Assembly: GCF_014650995.1 (NCBI RefSeq)
Contig: NZ_BMWA01000013.1
Location: forward strand, 62,001-126,000
Direction of reading: 5' to 3'
Length of the DNA stretch: 64,000 nt
Source: Streptomyces viridiviolaceus
GTDB taxonomy: Bacteria; Actinomycetota; Actinomycetes; Streptomycetales; Streptomycetaceae
Each line of letters opens with the position of its first letter. Positions within the stretch are counted from its first letter, which is position 1. The notes beneath the pieces are model-generated. The model was not told the DNA's origin, searched no databases, and was given only the letters and a program-made list of their open reading frames with translations. The position numbers and the translations under genes are program-made. This document shows positions 42,073 through 50,535 of this stretch, in pieces.

Positions 42073-42807
42073 TCAGGCGACAGCGCTCCCTGGCGGCGGG
42101 CCCCGAGAAGTGATCGCGTGGGTGAGGAGGAAGCGGTGCGGCGCGCGGTCCGAGCCCCTTCGGCGGGCCCGGACACGCGGCCGGTGCGCCGGCGCGGGCA
42201 GCGGGAGGAGCAGCCGCAGCGGGGCGACGAGCCGGGCGGCCAGGGCCCGCAGGACACGGAACGCGGCACGTTCGCCGTGGGCGAGCCAGAGCCCGCTCAG
42301 CACCGCGGCCAGCAGGTGGGCGGCCAGCATGCCGGTCGAGGACATGCCGGCCATGCCGTGTGTCATGGCGTCCGCGGACGCCGACTGTGCCGTCGTGCCC
42401 ATGACGTGCATGCCGTGCGCGCCGTGCTCCATGGGGCCCGCGGACACCGACACGGCGTCAGCTTCCCCACTAGGGCGCCCCGGTGGTGTCGCGCACAGCA
42501 GGAGGTCCAGCCACTGCCGGACGAGGGACTCGCCGGGCGGCCGGGGTCGCACGACCGCCTGGGCGAGCGCGAACGACGAGTGGAGCACGGCCTGGGCGAC
42601 CACCGCGCAGGAGACGACGAGCAACGGCCCGCGTTCCCGGCCGGCCGGCCACCAGGCCGAGCCGCCCACCGCCACCGCGCCGGCCGTCAGGGCCCACCAG
42701 GGCACGGCGATGCCCGACATCATGACGTGGCCGAGGGAGGCGAGCAGCACGCAGACGGCCGCGAACACCGCGGCTCCTACGGTGCGAGCGCACCACCCTG
42801 CAGTCAT
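42073..42807 (-). CDS. Membrane protein with His/Met-rich segment (DUF5134-like)
   Basis: A 244-residue protein with about five membrane helices. Between helices are GPMEHGAHGMHVMG and MTHGMAGMSSTGM, clusters of Met and His typical of copper- or silver-binding proteins. The C-terminus is Arg-rich and cytoplasmic (VRARRRGSDRAP). It precedes an ECF sigma gene by 181 bases on the same strand. DUF5134 is my best family guess; a role in copper sensing or handling is inferred from composition only. Confidence 0.7.
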   Translation of the reverse strand: MTAGWCARTVGAAVFAAVCVLLASLGHVMMSGIAVPWWALTAGAVAVGGSAWWPAGRERGPLLVVSCAVVAQAVLHSSFALAQAVVRPRPPGESLVRQWLDLLLCATPPGRPSGEADAVSVSAGPMEHGAHGMHVMGTTAQSASADAMTHGMAGMSSTGMLAAHLLAAVLSGLWLAHGERAAFRVLRALAARLVAPLRLLLPLPAPAHRPRVRARRRGSDRAPHRFLLTHAITSRGPPPGSAVA

Positions 42808-43136
42808 GGCGGCCTCATCCTTGCATCAGCACTGCCTCGATCACCGATGGGTACGGATTCCGGTCCTGCCTCCCGCTCGATCCGGCGCCTGTGATCCTGA
42901 CACAGCGCGCGCCTCCCCTCCAGTGGTCGTACGCCGCGCACGTCCGGTTCCCCGGCCCCCTGCCGAACCGGGGCGCCGGGAGCGGAGGCGGGGGCACGGG
43001 CGCGGGACGGGTGACCGCCGTGCTCCCGCGCCCGGCGCGGACGCGCGTTCGCCGCCGCCCGGGGATCCCACTGACAGTCCCCACGACCGCCGGCCCGGAC
43101 ACCGGCGCGCGGCAACCCCACGGAAGGTGGCCCGGC
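42808..43136. other. Divergent intergenic region, no gene recognised
   Basis: About 329 bases between the divergent membrane protein and small Cys-rich protein genes. A GGGTAC at 42849 resembles a SigB -10 but lacks a matching -35. Nothing else is clear. Confidence 0.45.
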
Positions 43137-43445
43137 ATGACCGACACAGGTGGCCTCGAGCCCGTCGCGACGTTCTGCGGCAACGGCGACTGCGGCTGCC
43201 CCCGGTTGTTCGTCGACCCTGGTGCGCCGGCCGACCGGCGGGTCGTCCTGACCGACGACTTCGGTCAGCGGATCCGGATGAGCGCCGACCAGTTCTCCTC
43301 ACTCCTCGACGAGCCGAGCAGGGCAGGCTCGACGGTGTCGCCGGCCCTGAGCGGGCGGGCGGCGACACCGGGGACCGGCGGTGCGGCTCAGCGCCGCGCG
43401 AGCCGGCGTTCGCCGCGGCTGCCCTGGGTGTACGGCAGGTCGTAG
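43137..43445 (+). CDS. Small conserved Streptomyces protein with Cys cluster
   Basis: A 102-residue protein: ATFCGNGDCGCPRLFVDPGA is a compact Cys4-like motif followed by RRVVLTDDFGQRIRMSADQF, a pattern known from small unknown Streptomyces proteins of about 70-90 residues. GGAAGG precedes ATG 43137. The C-terminal 25 residues (Arg/Ser-rich) look unconserved and run 58 bases into the convergent PRC-barrel gene, so an older stop codon was probably lost. Confidence 0.7.
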   Translation: MTDTGGLEPVATFCGNGDCGCPRLFVDPGAPADRRVVLTDDFGQRIRMSADQFSSLLDEPSRAGSTVSPALSGRAATPGTGGAAQRRASRRSPRLPWVYGRS

Positions 43446-43744
43446 TGGGCGAAGATCTCACCTTCGGCCTGGGCCGCGAGTTCGCCGTCCGGGTCGATCC
43501 CGGGCGCCTCCTTCACGACCCCCTTGTCGTACGGGACCTTCAGGTAACCGGGCCCCACGGTGGCCTTCTCCACGGGGACGAACACCAGTCGGCGACGGGT
43601 CGGCAGACCGACCGTGACCGCGGCGAACGAGGGTTGGTCGGTGGCGGTGTCGACGTAGATCGACTCCAGGGTCCCGATCTTTCGGCCGTCCTTGTCGACG
43701 ACGTCGTGATCACGCCACTCACGAATGTTCTCAGCCTCGAACAT
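43388..43744 (-). CDS. PRC-barrel domain protein
   Basis: A 118-residue protein with an N-terminal PRC barrel (VVDKDGRKIGTLESIYVDTA, FAAVTVGLPTRRRLVFVPVE). Ends with an acidic segment and a basic Arg tail (RGERRLARR). Such proteins occur in stress-linked sets in Streptomyces. ATG 43744 has GAAGGGAAG and GAGG upstream. It is divergent from the SigB-type sigma gene. Confidence 0.85.
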   Translation of the reverse strand: MFEAENIREWRDHDVVDKDGRKIGTLESIYVDTATDQPSFAAVTVGLPTRRRLVFVPVEKATVGPGYLKVPYDKGVVKEAPGIDPDGELAAQAEGEIFAHYDLPYTQGSRGERRLARR

Positions 43745-43934
43745 GACCTCGTCTTCCCTTCTGAAAATGTCACCTATTGTCCTATTCCCCACTTTTGGCC
43801 GCAGTCGCATGGTGTATCCCCGCACCGGCGTATGCGCGGGCCGGAAGGCATGCGGGGACGAGGTCGGGGTAGCCGCTCTTGCGTCGGCCGGTGAACGGGC
43901 ACCGGCAGGGCCGGACGACTGGGAGGGCAAGATC

Positions 43935-44777
43935 ATGACGACGACGACCGTGCAGGCTGCTGAGCACACCACCGGGATCCCGGAGATCGCGGATCCCTCC
44001 AAGGTGGCGCCCAAGGACGCGCGGGAGTTGTCGAGGCTGTTCTTCGACCAGCTGACGGTCCTCGAGGAAGGCACGCCGGAGTACCAGTACGCGCGCAACA
44101 CGCTGATCGAGATGAACATGTCCCTGGTCCGCTACGCGGCCGGCCGGTTCCGCAGTCGCGGACCGGAGGAGATGGAGGACATCGTCCAGGTCGGCATGAT
44201 CGGGCTGATCAAGGCCATCGACCGCTTCGAACTCTCCCGCGAGGTGGAGTTCACCTCCTTCGCCGTGCCGTACATCGTCGGCGAGATCAAGCGGTTCTTC
44301 CGCGACACCTCGTGGGCCGTGCACGTTCCCCGGCGGCTGCAGGAGGCCCGCGTGCAACTGGCCCGCGCCACCGAGGAACTGCGCAGCCGTCTGGGCCGCA
44401 ACCCCACGACCAAGGAACTGTCCGAGCTGATGAGCCTGCCCGAGGACGAGGTCGTGGAGGCCCGTGTGGCCGCCAACGGCTACAACTCGGCCTCCCTCGA
44501 CGCGGCCATCCACGGCAGCGAGGACGGCGAATCCGCCCTCGCCGACTTCATCGGGGCCGACGACGCGGCTCTCGGGCTCGTCGACGACTTCCACTCCCTC
44601 GCCCCGATGATCGCCGCGCTCGACGAACGCGACCGGCAGATCATCCACTGGCGGTTCGTGGAGGAACTCACCCAGAAGGAGATCGGCGAGCGTCTCGGCG
44701 TGTCACAGATGCATGTCTCCCGGCTGATCTCCCGCCTGCTGGCCCGCCTGCGCGAGGGCATGCTCAGCACTCACTGA
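43935..44777 (+). CDS. SigB/SigF/SigG-family RNA polymerase sigma factor
   Basis: A 280-residue alternative sigma factor. Region 2 contains MNMSLVRYAAGRFRSRGPEE and GLIKAIDRFELSREVEFTSF, region 3 begins HVPRRLQEARVQLARATEEL, and region 4 ends TQKEIGERLGVSQMHVSRLI. It belongs to the general-stress/osmotic group of Streptomyces. No anti-sigma (RsbW) or anti-anti-sigma gene is adjacent; the SpoIIE-HATPase protein elsewhere in the window is the kind of protein that controls such factors. Start ATG 43935 after GGGAGGG. Confidence 0.93.
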   Translation: MTTTTVQAAEHTTGIPEIADPSKVAPKDARELSRLFFDQLTVLEEGTPEYQYARNTLIEMNMSLVRYAAGRFRSRGPEEMEDIVQVGMIGLIKAIDRFELSREVEFTSFAVPYIVGEIKRFFRDTSWAVHVPRRLQEARVQLARATEELRSRLGRNPTTKELSELMSLPEDEVVEARVAANGYNSASLDAAIHGSEDGESALADFIGADDAALGLVDDFHSLAPMIAALDERDRQIIHWRFVEELTQKEIGERLGVSQMHVSRLISRLLARLREGMLSTH

Positions 44778-44994
44778 CCGCCCGTCACACCGGCCCGTCG
44801 CACCGACCGTCGTGGCCGGACCCGCCCGAGACGGCATGACCGCGGGCGACCACCGCCCGTCCTGTCTCGACGACGGCGGTCCCGACGGGCCCCGGCACGT
44901 CCACTCCGGGCAGGGCAGGACGCGCCGGGCCGACCCGGCGGGCCTCGGTGCGGCGCTTCCTCGGCGGCCTGTGACGTCATGACCGAGCCGGCCG

Positions 44995-46077
44995 TCAGGC
45001 GGCGGTGGTCTTCTTCTTCCGCCGGCGGCCGGACCCGGCGAGGACGTCGACGAGTTCCTCGCGGCTCATCTTCGAGCGCCCGGAGATGCCCTGTTCGGTC
45101 GCACGCCGGTACAGCTCGGCCTTGCTCAGCTTCCGCAGCGCCTGCTCGTCGCCGCCCCCGTCACGGGCCGCGGTGGGTGTACGCGCCTGCTTCGGCGGCG
45201 CCTTCCGGGACGGCGCGGACCTCTTCGCGGCGCCTTCGCGTCCCGCTGCCGCGCCACGGGTCTTCCTCCTCGGCGACGGCTGCCGCCCGCCACCGGTGCC
45301 CCGAGCCCGGTCGAGGCTGCCCTGCAGCACCTCCATCAGATCGATCACGTCGGTGGCCGCGGGCGGCTCCTCAGCGACGGCGACCTCCTCGCCCTCGGCC
45401 TTGGCCCGCACCAGGTCGCGCACCTTCTCCTGGTACGTGTCGTGGTACCGGGAGGGATCCCAGGGGCCGCTGAGGGCGTCGACCAGCTGCAGCGCCATGT
45501 CCAGCTCCTTTCCCCGGCCCGCTCGGCCCGACGGCAGCTCCGGAAGCTCCTTGCCCGGGTCGCGGACCTCGTCGGCCCAGTGCAGCGTCTGCAGGACGAG
45601 GACCTCGCCCTCGGCCCGGAGCGCGGTGAGGTACTGCTTGTTGCGCATGACGAAGGTGGCCACGCCGGCCTTGTCCGCCTCGGCCAGCGCGGTGCGGAGC
45701 AGCTGGTAGACCTTGAGGTACTCCTTGCCCCGGGGGGCGACGTAGTAGGTGCGGTCGAAGAAGACCGGCTCGATGTCGTCCAGGTCGACGAAGTCGCTGA
45801 TCTCGATCGTCCGGGAGCGGCCGGGCGCGATCTCGTCGAGCTCGTCCGGCTCGACGACGATGTACTCGCCCTCGCTCACCTCGTAGCCCTTGACGATGTC
45901 GCCGGTGTCGACCTCCTCGCCGGTGCGCTGGTTGACCCGCCGGTTGCGGATCCGGTCGGAGGTCCCGCGCTGCAACTGGTGGAAGTGGACGGTGTGGTCC
46001 TCCGTCGCCGTGAACAGGCCGACGGGTACGGTGACCAGCCCGAAAGTGATCACGCCTGTCCAGATCGCGCGTGCCAT
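44995..46077 (-). CDS. ku: Non-homologous end-joining protein Ku
   Basis: A 360-residue protein. The N-terminal Ku core MARAIWTGVITFGLVTVPVG, TGEEVDTGDIVKGYE and FFDRTYYVAPRGKEY is full length (to about 255). The long C-terminal tail is Lys/Arg/Ala-rich and ends in a SAP-like segment LSKAELYRRATEQGISGRSK that probably aids DNA binding. Ku binds DNA ends and recruits LigD; no ligD is in the window. GGAG lies 9 bases before ATG 46077. Upstream are 327 bases shared with the divergent femX-like gene. Confidence 0.95.
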   Translation of the reverse strand: MARAIWTGVITFGLVTVPVGLFTATEDHTVHFHQLQRGTSDRIRNRRVNQRTGEEVDTGDIVKGYEVSEGEYIVVEPDELDEIAPGRSRTIEISDFVDLDDIEPVFFDRTYYVAPRGKEYLKVYQLLRTALAEADKAGVATFVMRNKQYLTALRAEGEVLVLQTLHWADEVRDPGKELPELPSGRAGRGKELDMALQLVDALSGPWDPSRYHDTYQEKVRDLVRAKAEGEEVAVAEEPPAATDVIDLMEVLQGSLDRARGTGGGRQPSPRRKTRGAAAGREGAAKRSAPSRKAPPKQARTPTAARDGGGDEQALRKLSKAELYRRATEQGISGRSKMSREELVDVLAGSGRRRKKKTTAA

Positions 46078-46404
46078 GGCCGTTGGCTCCATCCTGCCGG
46101 ACCGCCGAGCCGTGGGGCTCCTCCTCCCCGGCACGGTCCCACCGCGGACGGCACGGCGCCGGGCGTGGGCCCGGCGCCTGCGCTTCCCCGGTGAGACCTT
46201 CACTCTTCCGGCCGATGCGGCGGCCGGGCTCCGGCGCCCACGGACGGCACCGTCGCAGGTGACCGCGAGCGGTCCTCCGGGGCCTGCGCACGGCGGGCGG
46301 CCCGGTTGCGGGGGCCCCGCGATGCACGTTCCGTGTGAGGTGCGGTGCGGGACGCCACCTCTCGCGCCCCGGCAGTCCTGCGAATCGACCAGAGGAGCCC
46401 CCTC
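46078..46404. other. Divergent intergenic region between ku and femX-like genes
   Basis: About 327 bases holding both promoters. Reading frames lack ribosome sites and family resemblance. I see no clear promoter consensus, repeat or RNA. Confidence 0.45.
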
Positions 46405-47526
46405 ATGAGCTGTCGCCTGGAGGCGATCACCCGCGAAGAGCACCTGCGCTTCGTCGCGACCCGGCCTTCCGTGAGCCACATGCAGGTGCCTTCGTGGGGT
46501 GACGTGAAGCCGGACTGGCAGGCGGAGAGCCTCGGCTGGTTCGACGAGGACGACCGGCTCGTCGGGGCCGGGCTGGTGCTGCTGCGGCCACTGCCCAGGC
46601 TGAAGCGCGCTCTGGCCTACCTGCCCGAGGGCCCGGTCATCGACTGGGACGCGGCGGACCTGGAGGGATGGCTGCGGCCGATGCTCGCGTACCTGAAGCG
46701 GCGGGGCGCCTTCTCGGTACGGATGGGGCCGCCCGTGGTGACGCGCCGCTGGAGTGCCGAGGCGGTCAAGGCCGCGATCTCCGACCCGGGGGCCCGCCGA
46801 CTGGGGGACGTGCGGGCCACCACTCAGGAGCCGGGGGCCGCGGAGATCGCCGGCCGGCTGCGCCGGATGGGCTGGCAGCAGGCCGATGCCGGGGGCGAGG
46901 ACGGCTTCGCCGCGGGCCAGCCGCGCTACGTGTGCCAGGTGACCCTCGCCGGGCGGTCGCTGGAGCAGATCGAGGGCGGATTCAACCAGCAGTGGCGCCG
47001 CAACATCAAGAAGGCGGAGAAGGCCGGCGTCAAGGTCGTCCAGGGCGGCTACGAGGATCTGCCCGACTTCCACCGCCTGTACGTCGAGACCGCCGAGCGG
47101 GACCGGTTCGTCCCGCGCCCGCTGCCCTACTTCCAGCGCATGTGGACCGCACTGACCGCCGAGGACCCGGACCGCATGCGCCTCTACCTCGCCCACCACG
47201 ACGGAGAGGTGCTCGCGGCGGCCACCATGCTGACCGTCGGCGAGCACGTCTGGTACTCGTACGGCGCCTCCACCAGCCGCAGGCGCGAGGTCCAGCCGAA
47301 CAACGCCCTGCAGTGGCGCATGATGTGCGACGCCCATGAACTCGGTGCGTCGGTCTACGACTTCCGTGGCATCACCGACACCGTCCAGGAGGACAACCCC
47401 CTGCTGGGACTGCTCCGGTTCAAGGCCGGTGCGGGCGGCGAGGCCGTGGAGTACCTCGGCGAGTGGGAGTACCCGCTCAACAAGGTGCTGCACAAGGCCG
47501 TGAGCCTGTACCTGTCCCGGCGCTGA
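46405..47526 (+). CDS. FemX/FemAB-family lipid II aminoacyltransferase
   Basis: A 373-residue protein with two GNAT-like domains. VSHMQVPSWGDVKPDWQAES near the start, EQIEGGFNQQWRRNIKKAEK in the middle, and LQWRMMCDAHELGASVYDFR with LGLLRFKAG near the end define the Fem family. In Streptomyces FemX adds the first Gly to the peptidoglycan stem peptide (LL-DAP) using Gly-tRNA. AGAGGAG precedes ATG 46405. It could act on another acceptor; other Fem copies likely exist in the genome. Confidence 0.9.
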   Translation: MSCRLEAITREEHLRFVATRPSVSHMQVPSWGDVKPDWQAESLGWFDEDDRLVGAGLVLLRPLPRLKRALAYLPEGPVIDWDAADLEGWLRPMLAYLKRRGAFSVRMGPPVVTRRWSAEAVKAAISDPGARRLGDVRATTQEPGAAEIAGRLRRMGWQQADAGGEDGFAAGQPRYVCQVTLAGRSLEQIEGGFNQQWRRNIKKAEKAGVKVVQGGYEDLPDFHRLYVETAERDRFVPRPLPYFQRMWTALTAEDPDRMRLYLAHHDGEVLAAATMLTVGEHVWYSYGASTSRRREVQPNNALQWRMMCDAHELGASVYDFRGITDTVQEDNPLLGLLRFKAGAGGEAVEYLGEWEYPLNKVLHKAVSLYLSRR

Positions 47527-47545
47527 CCGGTGCGTGACGCCGGCG

Positions 47546-48286
47546 TCAGCCGGCCGGCTTCTCCCAGACCGAGACGTGCCCGCGGCTCTCGTGGTGGAAG
47601 GGGGTTCGTGTCCAGCCCTCCCACCGGTCGCGCAGCCGGAGCCCGGCGAGGCGGGCCATCAGGTCGAGTTCGGACGGCCACACGTACCGGAACGGGTAGT
47701 ACTCGTACTCGGCACGCCCGTCGACGACGGTGACGTAGTTCGAACTCATCGCCTGGGTGGCGACGTCGTAGACGTCGAACGCCCAGTGTGTCGGACCGGT
47801 GCGGAACGGTACGGCGTTCTGGCCCGGCGGCAGCCGCCGGAGCTCCGGCACGCCGACCTCGATGACGAAGCAGCCGCCGGGCCGGAGGTGGGCGGCGGCG
47901 TTGCGGAAGCAGGCCACCTGGGCGTCCTGCGTCGTCAGGTTGTTGATCGTGTTGAAGACGAGGTACGCCACCGTGAACGTGCCCGGCACCCGGGTGGTGG
48001 CGAAGTCCCCGATGGTGACGCCGACGGCGTCGCCGCCCGGCTTGGCGCGCAGCCGGGCGGTCATGGCGCGGGACATGTCGATGCCGTGGACCGGGATCCC
48101 GCGGCGGGCCAGCGGCAGTGCGATCCGGCCGGTGCCGACGCCGAACTCGAGCGCCCGGCCGGCACCGGCGAGTTCCGCCAGCAGGTCGACCGCCGGGTCC
48201 ACCGCCTCCGGCCTGAACATGTCCGCCAATGACTCGTCATAGGCGGCGGCGACGCTTTCCCCGAAGTAGCCGTCCTCGTCCGACAT
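47546..48286 (-). CDS. Class I SAM-dependent methyltransferase
   Basis: A 246-residue methyltransferase: ALEFGVGTGRIALPLARRG (motif I), VHGIDMSRAMTARLR, LRPGGCFVIEVGVPEL, and a C-terminal beta region with YEYYPFRYVWPSELDLMA. Related to the DUF/ubiE-type group acting on small molecules; acceptor unknown. It faces the femX-like gene stop, and the NCS1 permease gene lies upstream on the same strand. Confidence 0.9.
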   Translation of the reverse strand: MSDEDGYFGESVAAAYDESLADMFRPEAVDPAVDLLAELAGAGRALEFGVGTGRIALPLARRGIPVHGIDMSRAMTARLRAKPGGDAVGVTIGDFATTRVPGTFTVAYLVFNTINNLTTQDAQVACFRNAAAHLRPGGCFVIEVGVPELRRLPPGQNAVPFRTGPTHWAFDVYDVATQAMSSNYVTVVDGRAEYEYYPFRYVWPSELDLMARLAGLRLRDRWEGWTRTPFHHESRGHVSVWEKPAG

Positions 48287-48343
48287 GCCGGGACAGTACC
48301 TCCGGCGGGCGGGCGGGCGCCTGTGATTTTCCGGCGGGCGGGG

Positions 48344-49801
48344 TCACCCGCGGACACGGGCGGGGGCGCGCCCGCCCGACAGTCGCGTGAGGAGCGCGTA
48401 CAGCGAGGCGGCGACGACCATGCCGGCGGGCAGGGCGAGGTCGATGCCGCCGGCGGCCTGGGCGATCGGCCCGGTGTAGAGGGTGTTGACGCACAGGGCG
48501 GCGGCGACGACGCCTCCCGCGAGCGCCAGGGCACCGGCCGGGTTGACGCCCGCGGTGTACCAGAAGGGCCCGCCGGGGGTCTCGTCCGTCAGGGCGGGGC
48601 CGTCGTAGCGGTTGCGGCGCAGCAGGATGTCCGTGGCGTAGACGGCCATGGCGGGGCCGAGGAGCACGACGGTGAGCTGGAGGACGTTGCTGACGGTGTC
48701 GAGGAAGTCGGAGAACAGGAGCCCGTAGAGGGTGAGGGAGACGGCGGCGGTGCCGTCGGCGATCACACTGAGGGAGCGGCGGATGCGGATGCCGACGGCC
48801 TGGAGGGCGAGTCCCGCGCTGTAGGCGGTCAGGGCGTTGATGGCGATCGTGCCGAGGACCAGGGCGGCCAGGAAGATTGGCTCGAACCAGCCGGGGAGGA
48901 TGGTCCCGAGCCCGGCCTGCGGGTCGGTCATGTCGACGGCGGTCGCGGCGAGGGCGCCGAGGGAGCAGACGACGACGCTGGGCAGGAAGCCGCCGAGCGC
49001 GGTCCAGCCGATGACGGCCTTCGCGGGCGTCGTGCGGGGCAGGTAGCGGGAGAAGTCGGCGCTGGTGGTGTAGGACAGCGGCCCGGCGCCGATGAGGGCG
49101 ACCCCGGCGATCAGCACCGCCCACAGGTCGGTGCCGGTGAGCGGTTCGGCCGGCACGTAGGAGAAGTCGGTGTGCCCGAGCACGCTGACCGCGACGACGG
49201 CGAACGCGGCGGCGAGGACCAGGGTGATCGGGAGGTACAGCTTCATGATCATGGCGTGTCCGTAGACGCCGATCGCCAGGGTGAGCGCCGCGATCACCAT
49301 CACGACGGCGACCTTGACCCCGGTGCCGGCCGTGATCCCGGCCTTCTCGACGAGGGCGAAGGCGGCGGTCGCGGCGGCGGCCAGGTTGAGGGCGAAGTAG
49401 CAGACGGAGATCAGCCAGCCGACGACGGCGTTGTTGACCCGGTTGCCGCGGACTCCGTACATGGCCCGCGTGATCACTTCGCTCGGTGCGCCCGCGGCCG
49501 GCCCCGATATGGACAGCAGCCCGGTGAGTATCCAGAAGAGGTTGCCCACCACGATGACCGCGAGGGCCTGCCACAGGGTCAGGCCCATGAGGACGAGGGC
49601 GCCGCCGACCACGAGGCTCAGGTAGTTGACGTTCGCCGCCGCCCAGACGGAGAACAACTGCCGTGGGTGGCCGTGGCGTTCCGTGTCGGGGATGTGGTCG
49701 ATGCCGTGGGCCTCGACGCGGCCCGCCCGGTCCGACGGGGGCCGCGGCGGCTGATGCGCGGCGCGGACGCCGTTCTGAGGGTCTGGGATCGTGGACGCCA
49801 T
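48344..49801 (-). CDS. NCS1-type nucleobase/cytosine permease (second locus)
   Basis: A 485-residue, 12-helix transporter. HGIDHIPDTERHGHPRQLFS is the N-terminal NCS1 signature, and GAPSEVITRAMYGVRGN resembles purine-cytosine permeases. It is divergent from a TetR regulator followed by an amidohydrolase, suggesting uptake of a cyclic amide or purine that the amidohydrolase opens. GGAGG precedes ATG 49801. Confidence 0.9.
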   Translation of the reverse strand: MASTIPDPQNGVRAAHQPPRPPSDRAGRVEAHGIDHIPDTERHGHPRQLFSVWAAANVNYLSLVVGGALVLMGLTLWQALAVIVVGNLFWILTGLLSISGPAAGAPSEVITRAMYGVRGNRVNNAVVGWLISVCYFALNLAAAATAAFALVEKAGITAGTGVKVAVVMVIAALTLAIGVYGHAMIMKLYLPITLVLAAAFAVVAVSVLGHTDFSYVPAEPLTGTDLWAVLIAGVALIGAGPLSYTTSADFSRYLPRTTPAKAVIGWTALGGFLPSVVVCSLGALAATAVDMTDPQAGLGTILPGWFEPIFLAALVLGTIAINALTAYSAGLALQAVGIRIRRSLSVIADGTAAVSLTLYGLLFSDFLDTVSNVLQLTVVLLGPAMAVYATDILLRRNRYDGPALTDETPGGPFWYTAGVNPAGALALAGGVVAAALCVNTLYTGPIAQAAGGIDLALPAGMVVAASLYALLTRLSGGRAPARVRG

Positions 49802-49853
49802 GAGGCACCTCCGGGGTGCTGGTTACCCACCTGCTTGCCTGTTGGTCGCACAC

Positions 49854-49866
49854 TCAATAGCATTGA
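49854..49866. promoter_or_regulatory. Short inverted repeat, TetR operator candidate
   Basis: TCAAT-AGC-ATTGA lies just before the tetR ATG (49871), between the divergent permease and tetR genes. AT-rich against the background. It probably overlaps the tetR promoter. Confidence 0.45.
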
Positions 49867-49870
49867 TTTC

Positions 49871-50515
49871 ATGTCGTCAAGCGTTCCGAACAAGCGAATC
49901 CGCAAATCTCCGGCGGCCAGACGTGCGGAAATCGTTGCGGCGGCCGCCGCCGTGGCACTGTCAGAAGGGCTGGAGTGCATCACGCTCCGGCGAATCGCCG
50001 AGGAGCTCGACGTCCGTCCCGGACTGATCAGCCACTACTTCCCGGCGGTGGAGGACCTGGTGGCCGAGGCGTTCGGCGAGGCCGCGGGCTCCGAGCTGGA
50101 CGGGCTCCTGCCCGCCGACCGCGGGGACGCCACCCCCACGCAGCACCTGGCGCGGTTCTTCGCCCGGACAAGCGGGGAGGCCTACGACGACATCAGCCGG
50201 CTCTGGCTCAACGCCCGGCACCTGAGCCGCTACCGGCCCGCGCTGCGCGACCGGGTCGCCGTCCAGGAGGCCGCCTGGCGCAACCGGTTCGAAGCGCTCG
50301 TCCGCGACGGCGTCGAGCTGGGCGAGTTCCGCACCGAGGACCCGCTCCTGGCCGCCATCCAGATCCTGGTCGTCCTCGACGGCCTCGGCATGCTCGTCAA
50401 CAGCGTCGACACCGACGACGACCCGCCGGCGGTCCGGCGCATGCCCGCCACCACGGCGGAGCGCGAACTCGGCCTGCCCGCGGGCACCCTGACGGCTGCC
50501 GCCAACTCGAACTGA
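49871..50515 (+). CDS. TetR-family transcriptional regulator
   Basis: A 214-residue regulator. AARRAEIVAAAAAVALSEGL and ITLRRIAEELDVRPGLISHY form the DNA-binding domain, resembling the BetI/AcrR group; the C-terminal ligand domain is helical. It precedes the amidohydrolase by 20 bases and faces the permease, so it likely controls all three genes in response to the transported compound. Confidence 0.92.
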   Translation: MSSSVPNKRIRKSPAARRAEIVAAAAAVALSEGLECITLRRIAEELDVRPGLISHYFPAVEDLVAEAFGEAAGSELDGLLPADRGDATPTQHLARFFARTSGEAYDDISRLWLNARHLSRYRPALRDRVAVQEAAWRNRFEALVRDGVELGEFRTEDPLLAAIQILVVLDGLGMLVNSVDTDDDPPAVRRMPATTAERELGLPAGTLTAAANSN

Positions 50516-50535
50516 CCGCCTCCAAGGAGCCTCAC

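Noticed and set aside
42849..42854. SigB-type promoter GGGTAC
   Set aside because: No GTTT-like -35 at the proper distance.
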